The position numbers were made by a program, and so were the translations under genes. Below, piece by piece: positions 42,519 through 50,355 of a DNA stretch of 64,000 bases. Position 1 is the first letter of the stretch. The number at the start of each line of letters is the position of its first letter. The DNA lies in NCBI RefSeq assembly GCF_004795055.1, contig NZ_SSBJ01000005.1, positions 62,001 through 126,000 on the forward strand, written 5' to 3'. The notes under the pieces were generated by a model. The model saw nothing but the letters and a program-made list of their open reading frames with translations. It was not told where the DNA came from and did not search any database. The stretch is from Streptomyces sp. A1136 (lineage in GTDB: Bacteria; Actinomycetota; Actinomycetes; Streptomycetales; Streptomycetaceae).

Positions 42519-43706
42519 ATGCTCGAACTCCTCCTCCCGCCGCCCGTCGACCCCCTGTGGGACCTCACCGAGGCCTTCGGGGCCGACACACGGCCCGAGC
42601 GGTTGAACCTCGTCCTCGGGGTCTACCGCGACGAGAGCGGCGGCACGCCGGTCATGGCGGCCGTCCGCGAGGCCGAGATACGCCTGGCGGAACGTTCCGC
42701 CTCGAAGGAGTACCGGGGACTGTCCGGGAACCTCGGCTTCAACCGCGCGATGCTCTCGATGGTCCTCGGTCCGGACGGTCCGGTGGAGCGGGCCGTGGCG
42801 GTCCAGACCGTGGCCGGCAGCGGCGCCCTGCGCCTGCTGGCCGATCTGATCTGCCGGACCCGTCCGGGCACGACGGTGTGGATCAGCGACCCCGCCTACG
42901 TGAACCACCGCCCCATCCTGGAGGCGGCCGGCCTGACGGTGCGCACGTACCGGTGGCTGGATCAGGACGGCATGCTGGACGACCTGGCCCGAGCCCGCCG
43001 CGACGACGTGGTGCTGCTCCAGGGCTGCTGCCACAACCCGACCGGCGTCGACCCGACGCCCGATGCCTGGGAGGCGCTGGCGGGGTTGGCCGTGCGCGAC
43101 GGCTGGGTGCCGTTCGTCGACCTGGCCTACCACGGACTCGGCGACGGCCTCGAAGCGGACCTGGCGGCGACGCGGAAGCTGGCGGAGCGGGTGCCGGAGA
43201 TGCTCCTCGCGATCAGCTGCTCGAAGAACTTCGGCCTCTACAGCGACCGCACCGGCTGCGCCGTCGTCCTCGGGGCGTCACGGGAGTCGCTGCGGCACGC
43301 GGAGACGGCCCTGCAGAACGCGGCCCGCACCCAGTACTCGATGCCCCCGGAGCACGGGGCCGCGGTCGTGACGGCCATTTGGGAGGACCCCGGCCTCCAG
43401 GCCTCCTGGCGGTCGGAGCTGGACGCCATGCGGGAGCGGATCTCGGCCAACCGGCGGGCTCTGGTGGAGCAGCTGTGCGCGCTCGGCCGGGACGCCGAAG
43501 CGGCCTCGTTGGCGCGGCAGAAGGGGATGTTCTCGATGCTGCCGCTGTCGCCCGAGCAGATGCTGCGACTGCGCGGGACGTTCGCCATCTACGGGACGAC
43601 CGCCGGCCGGGTGAACATCGCGGGGATCGGACTGGAGCGGATCCCCTGCCTCGCGCGGGGCATAGCGGGCGTCCTGGAGGACCGGGGCGCGGCGCTGGTG
43701 CGGTAG
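42519..43706 (+). CDS. Class I aspartate/aromatic amino acid aminotransferase
   Basis: The 395-residue protein follows the transporter with no gap (TAG then ATG). It resembles the AspC/TyrB subgroup Ia: DPLWDLTEAFGADTRPERLNLVLGVYRDESG, KEYRGLSGNLGFNRAM, TVAGSGALRL, LQGCCHNPTGVDPTPDAWEAL, VPFVDLAYHGLGDGLEADL and the PLP lysine segment ISCSKNFGLYSDRTGC. It transfers amino groups between an amino acid and 2-oxoglutarate. With the Lrp regulator and exporter it forms an amino acid homeostasis unit. A 24-bp perfect terminator follows. Confidence 0.9.
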   Translation: MLELLLPPPVDPLWDLTEAFGADTRPERLNLVLGVYRDESGGTPVMAAVREAEIRLAERSASKEYRGLSGNLGFNRAMLSMVLGPDGPVERAVAVQTVAGSGALRLLADLICRTRPGTTVWISDPAYVNHRPILEAAGLTVRTYRWLDQDGMLDDLARARRDDVVLLQGCCHNPTGVDPTPDAWEALAGLAVRDGWVPFVDLAYHGLGDGLEADLAATRKLAERVPEMLLAISCSKNFGLYSDRTGCAVVLGASRESLRHAETALQNAARTQYSMPPEHGAAVVTAIWEDPGLQASWRSELDAMRERISANRRALVEQLCALGRDAEAASLARQKGMFSMLPLSPEQMLRLRGTFAIYGTTAGRVNIAGIGLERIPCLARGIAGVLEDRGAALVR

Positions 43707-43717
43707 GCCGTCCCTCT

Positions 43718-43769
43718 CGGGGGCGGGTGGTGGCTTCGGGACCCCTCCCGAAGCCACCACCCGCCCCCG
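43718..43769. terminator. 24-bp perfect terminator hairpin
   Basis: 43718-43741 pairs with 43746-43769 with no mismatch around a cccc loop (ggtggcttcggga / tcccgaagccacc at the tip), 12 nt after the aminotransferase stop. It is the strongest hairpin in the window. Confidence 0.88.
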
Positions 43770-43878
43770 TCCCCGTTCGGCCGTCATCCCACCGGGTGCG
43801 CAGCGGATGCCTCCCGGCGGGCGACGGGCAAGGCTGCGGTAACGGGCAAGCCATCACCGCACAGACGAGGACCGAGCC

Positions 43879-44223
43879 ATGTCCCATCTCCGGCGTATCG
43901 GCGTCATCACCGGGGCGGCGCTGCTGCTCACGGCCACCGCCTGCTCGGCGGGCAAGACCACCGTGGGCAGCCTGGCCTTCCGCGCCGAGGACGGCCCGGT
44001 CGTGATCAACTACCTGAACACCCCCGTCCAGGGCTGCCACACCATCGGCCTGCCGCGCGGCGCGGCGCACGTGTACAACAACACCCTGCTCGACGTGATC
44101 CTGTACCGGACTCCGGGGTGCCAGAAGACCGAGAAGGCGCCGGGGATCTACGTGCCGACCGACAGCTCGAACGTGACCGCTCCCGGCAGCCTGCCGTGGC
44201 GCAGCTTCAGCGTCGTCCACTGA
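43879..44223 (+). CDS. Putative lipoprotein, 114 aa
   Basis: The ATG at 43879 (GAGGA upstream) opens a lipoprotein signal peptide: SHLRRIG, hydrophobic VITGAALLLTATA and the lipidation Cys in TATACSAG (residue 22). The mature part is a small beta-rich domain with two further Cys (VQGCHTIGLPRGAAHVYNNTLLDVILY and TPGCQKTEKAPG) that could form a disulfide. I do not recognise a family. It stands alone between two terminators. Confidence 0.8.
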   Translation: MSHLRRIGVITGAALLLTATACSAGKTTVGSLAFRAEDGPVVINYLNTPVQGCHTIGLPRGAAHVYNNTLLDVILYRTPGCQKTEKAPGIYVPTDSSNVTAPGSLPWRSFSVVH

Positions 44224-44356
44224 CCCGTCGCCGGGCCGGTCCGCCCGGTCGGTCCGCACACGTGAAAGCGGGACGGCGGCGGGACGGCGGGCTCCCTGTC
44301 GGAAGCGTTCGCCACCCCGTCCGCCGCCCCGCCTCACGGGACGCCCTGCGGGCCGT

Positions 44357-44373
44357 CGGCGGTCGGACCGCCG
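44357..44373. terminator. Small GC hairpin downstream of GAPDH
   Basis: cggcgg (44357-44362) pairs with ccgccg (44368-44373), 14 nt past the minus-strand gap stop. A larger imperfect stem (about 44267-44332, gcgggacggcgg / ccgtccgccgccccgc) sits after the lipoprotein gene. Confidence 0.4.
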
Positions 44374-44386
44374 CGGCCGTGCGCGG

Positions 44387-45832
44387 TCAGACAGCCGGCG
44401 CCGGGTAGGTGGGGTACTCCACCCCGGAGACGTGCTGGACGACGCGGATGACCTGGCAGGAGTAGCCGAACTCGTTGTCGTACCAGAGGTAGAGGATGGC
44501 GTTGTCGCCGTCCACCTTGGTGGCGCCCGCGTCGACGATCGAGGAGTGGCGCGAGCCGACGAAGTCCATGGAGACGGCGTCGGGCGCGGTGGTGAAGTCG
44601 ATCTGACGCTTCAGCGGCGAGTGCAGCGAGACGTCGCGGAGGTAGTCGAGGACCTCTTCGCGGGTGGTCTCGCGGCCCAGGCGCAGGCTGAGGATGGCGA
44701 TCGAGACGTCCGGGACGGGGACGCGGATCGAACTGCCGGTGATCGGCGCCTTCAGGTCGGGCAGCGCCTTCGCGACGGCCGAGGCGGCACCGGTCTCGGT
44801 GATGACCATGTTCAGCGGCGCGGAGCGGCCGCGACGGTCCGCCTTGTGGTAATTGTCCAGCAGGTTCTGGTCGTTGGTGAACGAGTGGACGGTCTCCACG
44901 TGGCCGCGCAGCACGCCGTACTCGTCGTCCATGGCCTTCAGCGGCGGGACGATCGCGTTGGTGGTGCAGGAGGCGCAGGACAGGATCTGCTCGTCCGGCT
45001 TGATCGTGTCGTGGTTGACGCCGTGCACGATGTTCGGGACGTCGCCCTTGCCCGGGGCGGTCAGGACGACCTTCTCGATACCGGGGCGCAGGTGCTTGGA
45101 GAGGCCCTCGCGGTCGCGCCACTTGCCGGTGTTGTCGATGAGGATGGCGTCCTTGATGCCGTACGCCGTGTAGTCGACCTCCGAGGGGTCGTTGGCGTAG
45201 ATCACCTTGATCGTGTTGCCGTTGGCGACGATCGTGCTGTTCGCCTCGTCCACGGTGATGGTGCCCTGGAACTGGCCGTGGATCGAGTCGCGGCGCAGCA
45301 GCGAGGCGCGCTTGACGAGGTCCTGCTCACCGCCGCCGCGGACGACGATGGCGCGCAGTCGCAGGCCGTTGCCGGAGCCGGCCTTCTCGATGAGCAGGCG
45401 GGCGACGAGGCGGCCGATGCGGCCGAAGCCGTAGAGGACGACGTCGCGCGACGCGGAGCGCTCGATCTTGTTGGCGCCGGTGGCGCCGGCGACGGCCTCG
45501 GCGGTGAAGGCGTCGACCGACAGACCGCGGTCATCGGACTTGTACTCGGCGGCGAGCATGCCGATGTCGATCTGGGACGGGCCGAGATCGAGCGCGGAAA
45601 GGGCCTGGAGGAACGGCAGCGTCTCGGTGACCGAGAGCTCCTCGCCGTCGATCTGCCGGGCGAAGCGGTGGGTCTTGAGGATGCTGACCACCGACTTGTT
45701 CACCAAGGAGCGGCTGTGGAGGAGGACGGTGACGTCCCGCTCGCGGTGCAGCTTCCCGATGATCGGGATCATCGACTCCGCGATCTCCTCGCGGTTTTTC
45801 CAGTGGGTGAACGAGTCGTCGTTGACAGTCAC
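44387..45832 (-). CDS. gap: Glyceraldehyde-3-phosphate dehydrogenase, long form
   Basis: The GTG at 45832 gives 481 residues. About 125 N-terminal residues (HWKNREEIAESMIPIIGKLHRERDVTVLLHSRSLVN) precede the GAPDH domain, which shows VVLYGFGRIGRLVARLL, ILIDNTGKWRDREG, the catalytic SCASCTTNAIVP, SGVNHDTI-like and SSIRVPVPDVSIAIL segments and a final WYDNEFGYSCQVIRVV. Normal GAPDH is about 335 residues; this extended form is a known variant in actinobacteria and proteobacteria that may serve gluconeogenesis or a special function. The 186 bp upstream holds a TAGCAT element that could be its -10 box. Confidence 0.9.
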   Translation of the reverse strand: MTVNDDSFTHWKNREEIAESMIPIIGKLHRERDVTVLLHSRSLVNKSVVSILKTHRFARQIDGEELSVTETLPFLQALSALDLGPSQIDIGMLAAEYKSDDRGLSVDAFTAEAVAGATGANKIERSASRDVVLYGFGRIGRLVARLLIEKAGSGNGLRLRAIVVRGGGEQDLVKRASLLRRDSIHGQFQGTITVDEANSTIVANGNTIKVIYANDPSEVDYTAYGIKDAILIDNTGKWRDREGLSKHLRPGIEKVVLTAPGKGDVPNIVHGVNHDTIKPDEQILSCASCTTNAIVPPLKAMDDEYGVLRGHVETVHSFTNDQNLLDNYHKADRRGRSAPLNMVITETGAASAVAKALPDLKAPITGSSIRVPVPDVSIAILSLRLGRETTREEVLDYLRDVSLHSPLKRQIDFTTAPDAVSMDFVGSRHSSIVDAGATKVDGDNAILYLWYDNEFGYSCQVIRVVQHVSGVEYPTYPAPAV

Positions 45833-46018
45833 AGGTTTATCTTTCGAGCTAGGCGGCGCTCAGATGCTAACGCACCACCTGTTCGGGCCTTCGAACGGGT
45901 GCCCCTGAGCCAGCGCCTCACGGGCCGTTTTGCCTGACTTGGTACGGCTTTTCGGCGCCGCCGCGCGCTCCCGGCGGCACCGCCCGTCTCCCGGCGGTGC
46001 CGCGCGATGGGCAGGGAC

Positions 46019-46351
46019 TCAGCGGACCGCGCCGGCGTAGTAACGGCGACAGGCGCGGAGCATGCCCTCGGCGGAGAGGGTGAAGACGTCCACGAACTCA
46101 CGCTGCTGCGGGGCGACGCGGCCCATCGCCACCACACAGTCCCCTTCCGCGACGATCCGCGTGATGTGGTGGCGGGCCCCGATCGCGGGGCGCTCCAGTT
46201 CCGCGACGCCGAGCAGGCCCGCGTGCAGGAGCGACCCGTAGCCGTCGAGGTCGCCCGAGTCCAGGTAGTGGTAGGCCAGGCGTACGTGGTCGACTCCGGA
46301 GTCGGTGACCACGGGGCTCGGCGGAACCCGCCCGGCGTGCCGACTGTTCAT
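46019..46351 (-). CDS. SnoaL/NTF2-like small protein
   Basis: The ATG at 46351 follows AAAGGA and gives 110 residues with the cone-fold pattern: VRLAYHYLDSGDLDGYGSLLHAGL, HHITRIVAEGDCVVAMGRV, FVDVFTLSAEGMLRACRRYY. Such proteins are cyclases, hydroxylases or binding proteins in secondary metabolism, and small ones are often found beside SARP genes. It shares its 277-bp upstream region with the divergent SARP, including a CTATC direct repeat. Catalytic residues cannot be assigned. Confidence 0.8.
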   Translation of the reverse strand: MNSRHAGRVPPSPVVTDSGVDHVRLAYHYLDSGDLDGYGSLLHAGLLGVAELERPAIGARHHITRIVAEGDCVVAMGRVAPQQREFVDVFTLSAEGMLRACRRYYAGAVR

Positions 46352-46427
46352 CTGGGAAGTCCTTTCGACCTGCCGCACCCCGTCCGGTGGCGACGAGTAC
46401 ACCGTGCGCCGCGCCCGCAACCCGCGG

Positions 46428-46449
46428 CTATCCCCGCCCTATCACCGCG
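46428..46449. promoter_or_regulatory. CTATC direct repeat with 11-bp period (putative SARP operator)
   Basis: ctatccccgccctatcaccg contains CTATC at 46428 and 46439, exactly one 11-bp step apart, as in heptamer direct repeats bound by SARP proteins. The same arrangement occurs upstream of the next regulator at 50168. A perfect inverted repeat gtgagc-ggcg-gctcac (46502-46517) and a TACGAT possible -10 box (46525) lie nearer the SARP start. Confidence 0.5.
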
Positions 46450-46628
46450 CGCGGGCCGCTGACCGGCGCGTCGCGGGGCCGCGGGCGACGGCCGGCGGTG
46501 CGTGAGCGGCGGCTCACCCTCGGTTTACGATCACGAAATCTCCACACCATGGACAACCGTAGAGGTGTTCGGGGAGACTGACCCTCCCGCTCCACCGTTC
46601 CTCTGGCGTTCCCCCAGCTGGGAGACTC

Positions 46629-49600
46629 ATGACCGTTTCGCCCGGCGACGTAGCCGACCCCTTGGACGCGGTGGTTTTCCGAATCCTCGGTCCCTTACAG
46701 GTCGCCGGTCAGAGCGGACCGGTGCGCATACCGCCGGGTCGGCAGGAGGTCATCCTCGCCGCGCTGCTGCTGGAGACGAACCGGGTGGTCAGCACCGACT
46801 ACCTGGTGGACCTGATCTGGGACGACGAGCCGCCGGACACCGCACGCACCCAGGTGCAGATCTGCGTGTCCCGCCTGCGCAAGCTCTTCTCGAAGGCGGC
46901 GATCGCGGCGGCCATCACGACCCGGCCCCCCGGATACGTCCTCAAGACCGAGGGTGACCTGGTGGACGCGGCGGTGTTCGCACGCCACGTCGCGGACGCA
47001 CGGGCCCTCGGCCGCCAGGGGGCGATGGCCGAGTCCGCCGAACTCCTCCGTTCGGCCGGGGAGTTGTGGCAGGGCGACTGCCTGAGCGGGGTGTCGAGCG
47101 AGACGCTGCGCAGCAAGGCGCTGCAACTGGACGAGGAACGGCTGACGGCGGCGGAGACCCGGATCGACCTGGAGCTGGCCCTGGGTCGACACCACCAACT
47201 GGTGGGGGAAATACAGCTGCTGGTACGGGTGCACCCGCTGCGGGAGCGTCTGCGCGGGCAGTTGATGCTGGCGCTGTACCGTTCGGGCCGCCAGGCGGAA
47301 GCCCTGGAGAGCTACCGGGTCGGGCGCGAGCTGCTGGTGGAGGAACTCGGGCTGGAGCCGGGGGCGGAGCTGCGCCGCCTGGAATCCGCGATCCTGTCGG
47401 GCGAGGTCCCGCCGGTCACGGCGGCCGGGACGGGCGGCGGCTACGGTTCCACCCCCGCCGGTACGGGCCCCGGCGCGGCCGGTGGCGCCGCCGGCGGGGC
47501 CCGGGTCGGGGCCACGGGTACGGGTGACACGGACGGATACGGGGACGCGGGCAGGGGCGCGGCGGCTGCCGCCGGCCCGGTCGACGACGGCTCCGCGACG
47601 CGGCGCGGCGGGGAGAGACCCGACGGCCGCGCTTCCGCTCCCGCCGCCGGCGCGCCGGCCGCGGGCTCCCCGTACCGCGAGGAGGTCCCCCGGCAACTTC
47701 CCGCCGACACCTCGGACTTCGTGGGCGACGAGGAACAGATAGGCCACATCGGGCAAACCCTGCTGGGCGGGGGCGGCCGCCGGGCGGTCGGGCTGGCGGT
47801 CATCGTCGGCAAGCCCGGCACCGGCAAGTCCACCCTGGCCACCCATATCGCGCACCGTCTCAGCGAGACCGGCTTCCCGGACGGGCAGTTGTACTGCGAC
47901 CTGCGCGGCACCGGGACCCCGGCCACCTCAACCGAGGTCCTCGGCCGGTTCCTGCGGGCGCTCGGCATCCCCGGACCCGTGATCCCCGACTCGCAGGACG
48001 AGCGGGCCGAGATGTACCGCACCCTGTTGGCCTCGCGCCGCGTCCTGGTCGTGCTCGACGACGCCGCCTCCGAGAGCCAGATCCGGCCTCTGCTGCCCGG
48101 CAGCAACCGGTGCGCCGTTCTCGTCACCAGCCGGGTCCGGCTGACCGGCCTGCCCGGGGCGCACCGCGTCGAGCTGGACGTCATGAGCACCGAGCACGCC
48201 CTGGAACTGCTGGCCCGCGTCGTCGGCGCGGAGCGCGTGCGGTGCGAGGAGGTGGCGGCGCAGGCGCTGATCCGGACCGTGGGCGGCCTGCCGCTCGCCC
48301 TGCGGATCGTCGCGGCCCGGCTGGCGGCGCGCCCGCACTGGACGCTGGCGTCCATGGTGCACCGCCTCGCCAATGAGCGGCACCGGCTCGACGAGCTCAC
48401 CCACGGCGAGATGACGATGCGGGCCAGCCTCTGCCTCACCCATGACGGGCTGGCGCCGGAGGACCGGCGACTGCTGCGGCTGCTGAGTCTGGCGAAGGGG
48501 CCGACGCTGCCCGGCTGGCTGGCCGGGGCCCTGCTCGACGACCGGCGCCCCTTCCCCTCCGACCTGCTGGAACCACTGGTCGACGTACAGATGCTGGACG
48601 TCGTCGGTGTCGAGTCCACGGGCGGGTTCCGCTACCGCTTCCACGAGATCATCCGGGTGTTCGCGCGCGAGCAGCTCGCCGCCCACGACGAGCCGGCGGC
48701 GCAGTCGCAGGCCCTCGGCCGGATGCTGGGCGGGTGGATGTCCCTGGCCGAGCAGGCCCACCGGCGCATCTACGGTGGCGACTTCACCGTCCTGCACGGC
48801 AGCGCTCCGCGTTGGGAGCCGCCGGCGAGCTGCGTGGACGAACTGCTGGTGGACCCGCTGGAGTGGCTCGACAGCGAGCAGTCGAACCTGGTCCAGGCCG
48901 TCGAGCAAGCCGCCGAACAGGAGATGCACGAGCTGTGCTGGGACCTGGCGACGACCCTGACGACCTTGTTCGAGGGGCGCGGATACTTCGACGAGTGGGA
49001 GCGGACGCACGAACTCGCCCTGGCCGCCGTCCGGGCGGCCGGCAACACGCGCGGCACGGCGGCCCTGCTCGGCTCGCTCGGCGTGCTGTACCTCGGCCGC
49101 AGCCAGCTGGCGGAGTCCCACGCGTCACTGACCTCGGCGCTGGGACTGTTCCGGGAACTGGACGACCGCCAGGGGCTCGCCCTGTGTCACCGGGACCTGG
49201 CGCTGCTGGAGCGGATGCGGGGCGACGAGGAGTCGGCGCTGTCGTTGTACGACCGGGCGCTGCGGGATTTCGACCGGGTCGGCGACGTGGTGGGCCGGGC
49301 CATCGTGCTGACGCAGAGCGCGCAGATCTGGATGCGGCGCGGACAGACGGCGACCGCCCAGAGCCGGCTGGACGAGGCCCTCGGCATCTACCGTTCGGTG
49401 GGTTACACCGGCGGTCAGGCCAGGACCCTTCGCCGGGCGGGGCAGTTGCAGCAGGCCCAGGGTGAGCACGAGCACGCCGTAAGGACGTTCACCGAGGTGC
49501 TGGAGCTGTGTCGGGACAGCGGGGACGTGATAGGCGAGGGCCATCTGCTGCGGGATCTGGGCGCCGCGCACGCCGAGATGGGCCGGGGCGAGGCGGCGCG

Positions 49601-49865
49601 GGGCTTCTACGCCCAGGCGCTGTCGGTGCGGGAGCAGATCATGGACCTGGGCGGAGCCGCGGTGATCCGACTGGATCTGGCCCGGCTGCTGGCGGCGAGC
49701 GGCGGGGCCGGCGAGCGCTCACGCTCGCGGGAGCTGCTGGAGAGTGCCGTACGGGCCTTCCGCGAGCGGCGGATGCAGCCCGAACTCGATGAGGCCGAGC
49801 GGATGCTGGGCACCCGGACGATCGTGGTGCGCGCACCGGCGACGGAGACCGCCGCCGGGGTCTGA
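46629..49865 (+). CDS. AfsR-type SARP regulator (wHTH-BTAD-NB-ARC-TPR), TTA-containing
   Basis: The 1078-residue protein (ATG at 46629, GGGAG site) starts with the OmpR-like winged helix (FRILGPLQVAGQSGPVRIPPGRQEVILAALLL, residues 17-110) and the BTAD domain (to about 262, including HPLRERLRGQLMLALYRSGRQAEALESY). A Gly/Ala-rich linker of about 90 residues leads to an NB-ARC domain with P-loop GKPGTGKST (from residue 394) and LVVLDDAAS, then TPR repeats from about 790. AfsR-type SARPs activate secondary-metabolite clusters, presumably the NRPS genes to the right. Codon 23 is TTA (46695-46697), tying expression to bldA. Confidence 0.92.
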   Translation: MTVSPGDVADPLDAVVFRILGPLQVAGQSGPVRIPPGRQEVILAALLLETNRVVSTDYLVDLIWDDEPPDTARTQVQICVSRLRKLFSKAAIAAAITTRPPGYVLKTEGDLVDAAVFARHVADARALGRQGAMAESAELLRSAGELWQGDCLSGVSSETLRSKALQLDEERLTAAETRIDLELALGRHHQLVGEIQLLVRVHPLRERLRGQLMLALYRSGRQAEALESYRVGRELLVEELGLEPGAELRRLESAILSGEVPPVTAAGTGGGYGSTPAGTGPGAAGGAAGGARVGATGTGDTDGYGDAGRGAAAAAGPVDDGSATRRGGERPDGRASAPAAGAPAAGSPYREEVPRQLPADTSDFVGDEEQIGHIGQTLLGGGGRRAVGLAVIVGKPGTGKSTLATHIAHRLSETGFPDGQLYCDLRGTGTPATSTEVLGRFLRALGIPGPVIPDSQDERAEMYRTLLASRRVLVVLDDAASESQIRPLLPGSNRCAVLVTSRVRLTGLPGAHRVELDVMSTEHALELLARVVGAERVRCEEVAAQALIRTVGGLPLALRIVAARLAARPHWTLASMVHRLANERHRLDELTHGEMTMRASLCLTHDGLAPEDRRLLRLLSLAKGPTLPGWLAGALLDDRRPFPSDLLEPLVDVQMLDVVGVESTGGFRYRFHEIIRVFAREQLAAHDEPAAQSQALGRMLGGWMSLAEQAHRRIYGGDFTVLHGSAPRWEPPASCVDELLVDPLEWLDSEQSNLVQAVEQAAEQEMHELCWDLATTLTTLFEGRGYFDEWERTHELALAAVRAAGNTRGTAALLGSLGVLYLGRSQLAESHASLTSALGLFRELDDRQGLALCHRDLALLERMRGDEESALSLYDRALRDFDRVGDVVGRAIVLTQSAQIWMRRGQTATAQSRLDEALGIYRSVGYTGGQARTLRRAGQLQQAQGEHEHAVRTFTEVLELCRDSGDVIGEGHLLRDLGAAHAEMGRGEAARGFYAQALSVREQIMDLGGAAVIRLDLARLLAASGGAGERSRSRELLESAVRAFRERRMQPELDEAERMLGTRTIVVRAPATETAAGV

Positions 49866-49882
49866 CGACCGCCTGGCGGGTG

Positions 49883-50068
49883 TCAGTCCCAGGGGTTGGT
49901 CTGGCCGGTGGCGGTGGGCGACGGCGTGGCCTGGGGGGCGGTCACGCCGGTCGTGCCGGCCGGCGCGGTGGAGCCGTTGTCGGCCTGGGCGACCTGCGTG
50001 CCGAGCACGGCGGCCCCGGCGATGGCGGCGGTGACCAGGGCGGCGCGCAGAGCGTGGGTGAGGCTCAT
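49883..50068 (-). CDS. Small exported peptide, 61 aa
   Basis: The ATG at 50068 has GGAAGGAAC upstream. Residues 1-29 form a Sec signal peptide (SLTHALRAALVTAAIAGAAVLG, cleavage after QVAQA). The mature 32 residues are Thr/Pro/Ser/Gly-rich, with no Cys, and end in NPWD. No known family. It resembles small exported AfsS-like or signal peptides found near SARP genes only in position and size; AfsS itself has T-x-x-D-x-H repeats, absent here. It is convergent with the SARP and divergent from the XRE-NB-ARC gene. Confidence 0.7.
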   Translation of the reverse strand: MSLTHALRAALVTAAIAGAAVLGTQVAQADNGSTAPAGTTGVTAPQATPSPTATGQTNPWD

Positions 50069-50167
50069 GTCGGTTCCTTCCGTCGGTGCGCTCCGGCCGT
50101 CCGGGGCGCTTCGTTCTTTCTGGACACCAACGTAGGAACAGCCGGAATCCCCGGACCGGCCCCGCTC

Positions 50168-50272
50168 CTATCGCCGCGTTATCACGGGCCGCTCGTGCGC
50201 CGCTCGCGCCGGGATAGGGGGATGCCGGAGGTGATAGCGGCCGGCGTCCGCAGCGCGATGCCCGAGGGATAG
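50168..50272. promoter_or_regulatory. Cluster of CTATC/GATAG elements (putative SARP operator region)
   Basis: ctatcgccgcgttatcacg has CTATC at 50168 and TTATC at 50179 (11 bp apart), very like the site at 46428. On the other strand, GATAG occurs at 50213, 50233 and 50268, and GATG at 50221 and 50257; the last pair (50257, 50268) is again 11 bp apart. The array lies in the 287-bp divergent region between the small exported peptide and the XRE-NB-ARC regulator. Confidence 0.5.
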
Positions 50273-50355
50273 CGCGCTGCCGACGATGGGAACAGGAACC
50301 AGGCCACGTCCGCTCAGGCCCCGCCGTTCCCCCACCGTCTTCGCCGGGAGCGCCC

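Noticed and set aside
46549-46581. Ten-codon leader ORF upstream of the SARP
   Set aside because: It has no ribosome site and ends well before the SARP start, so I see no reason to call it translated.
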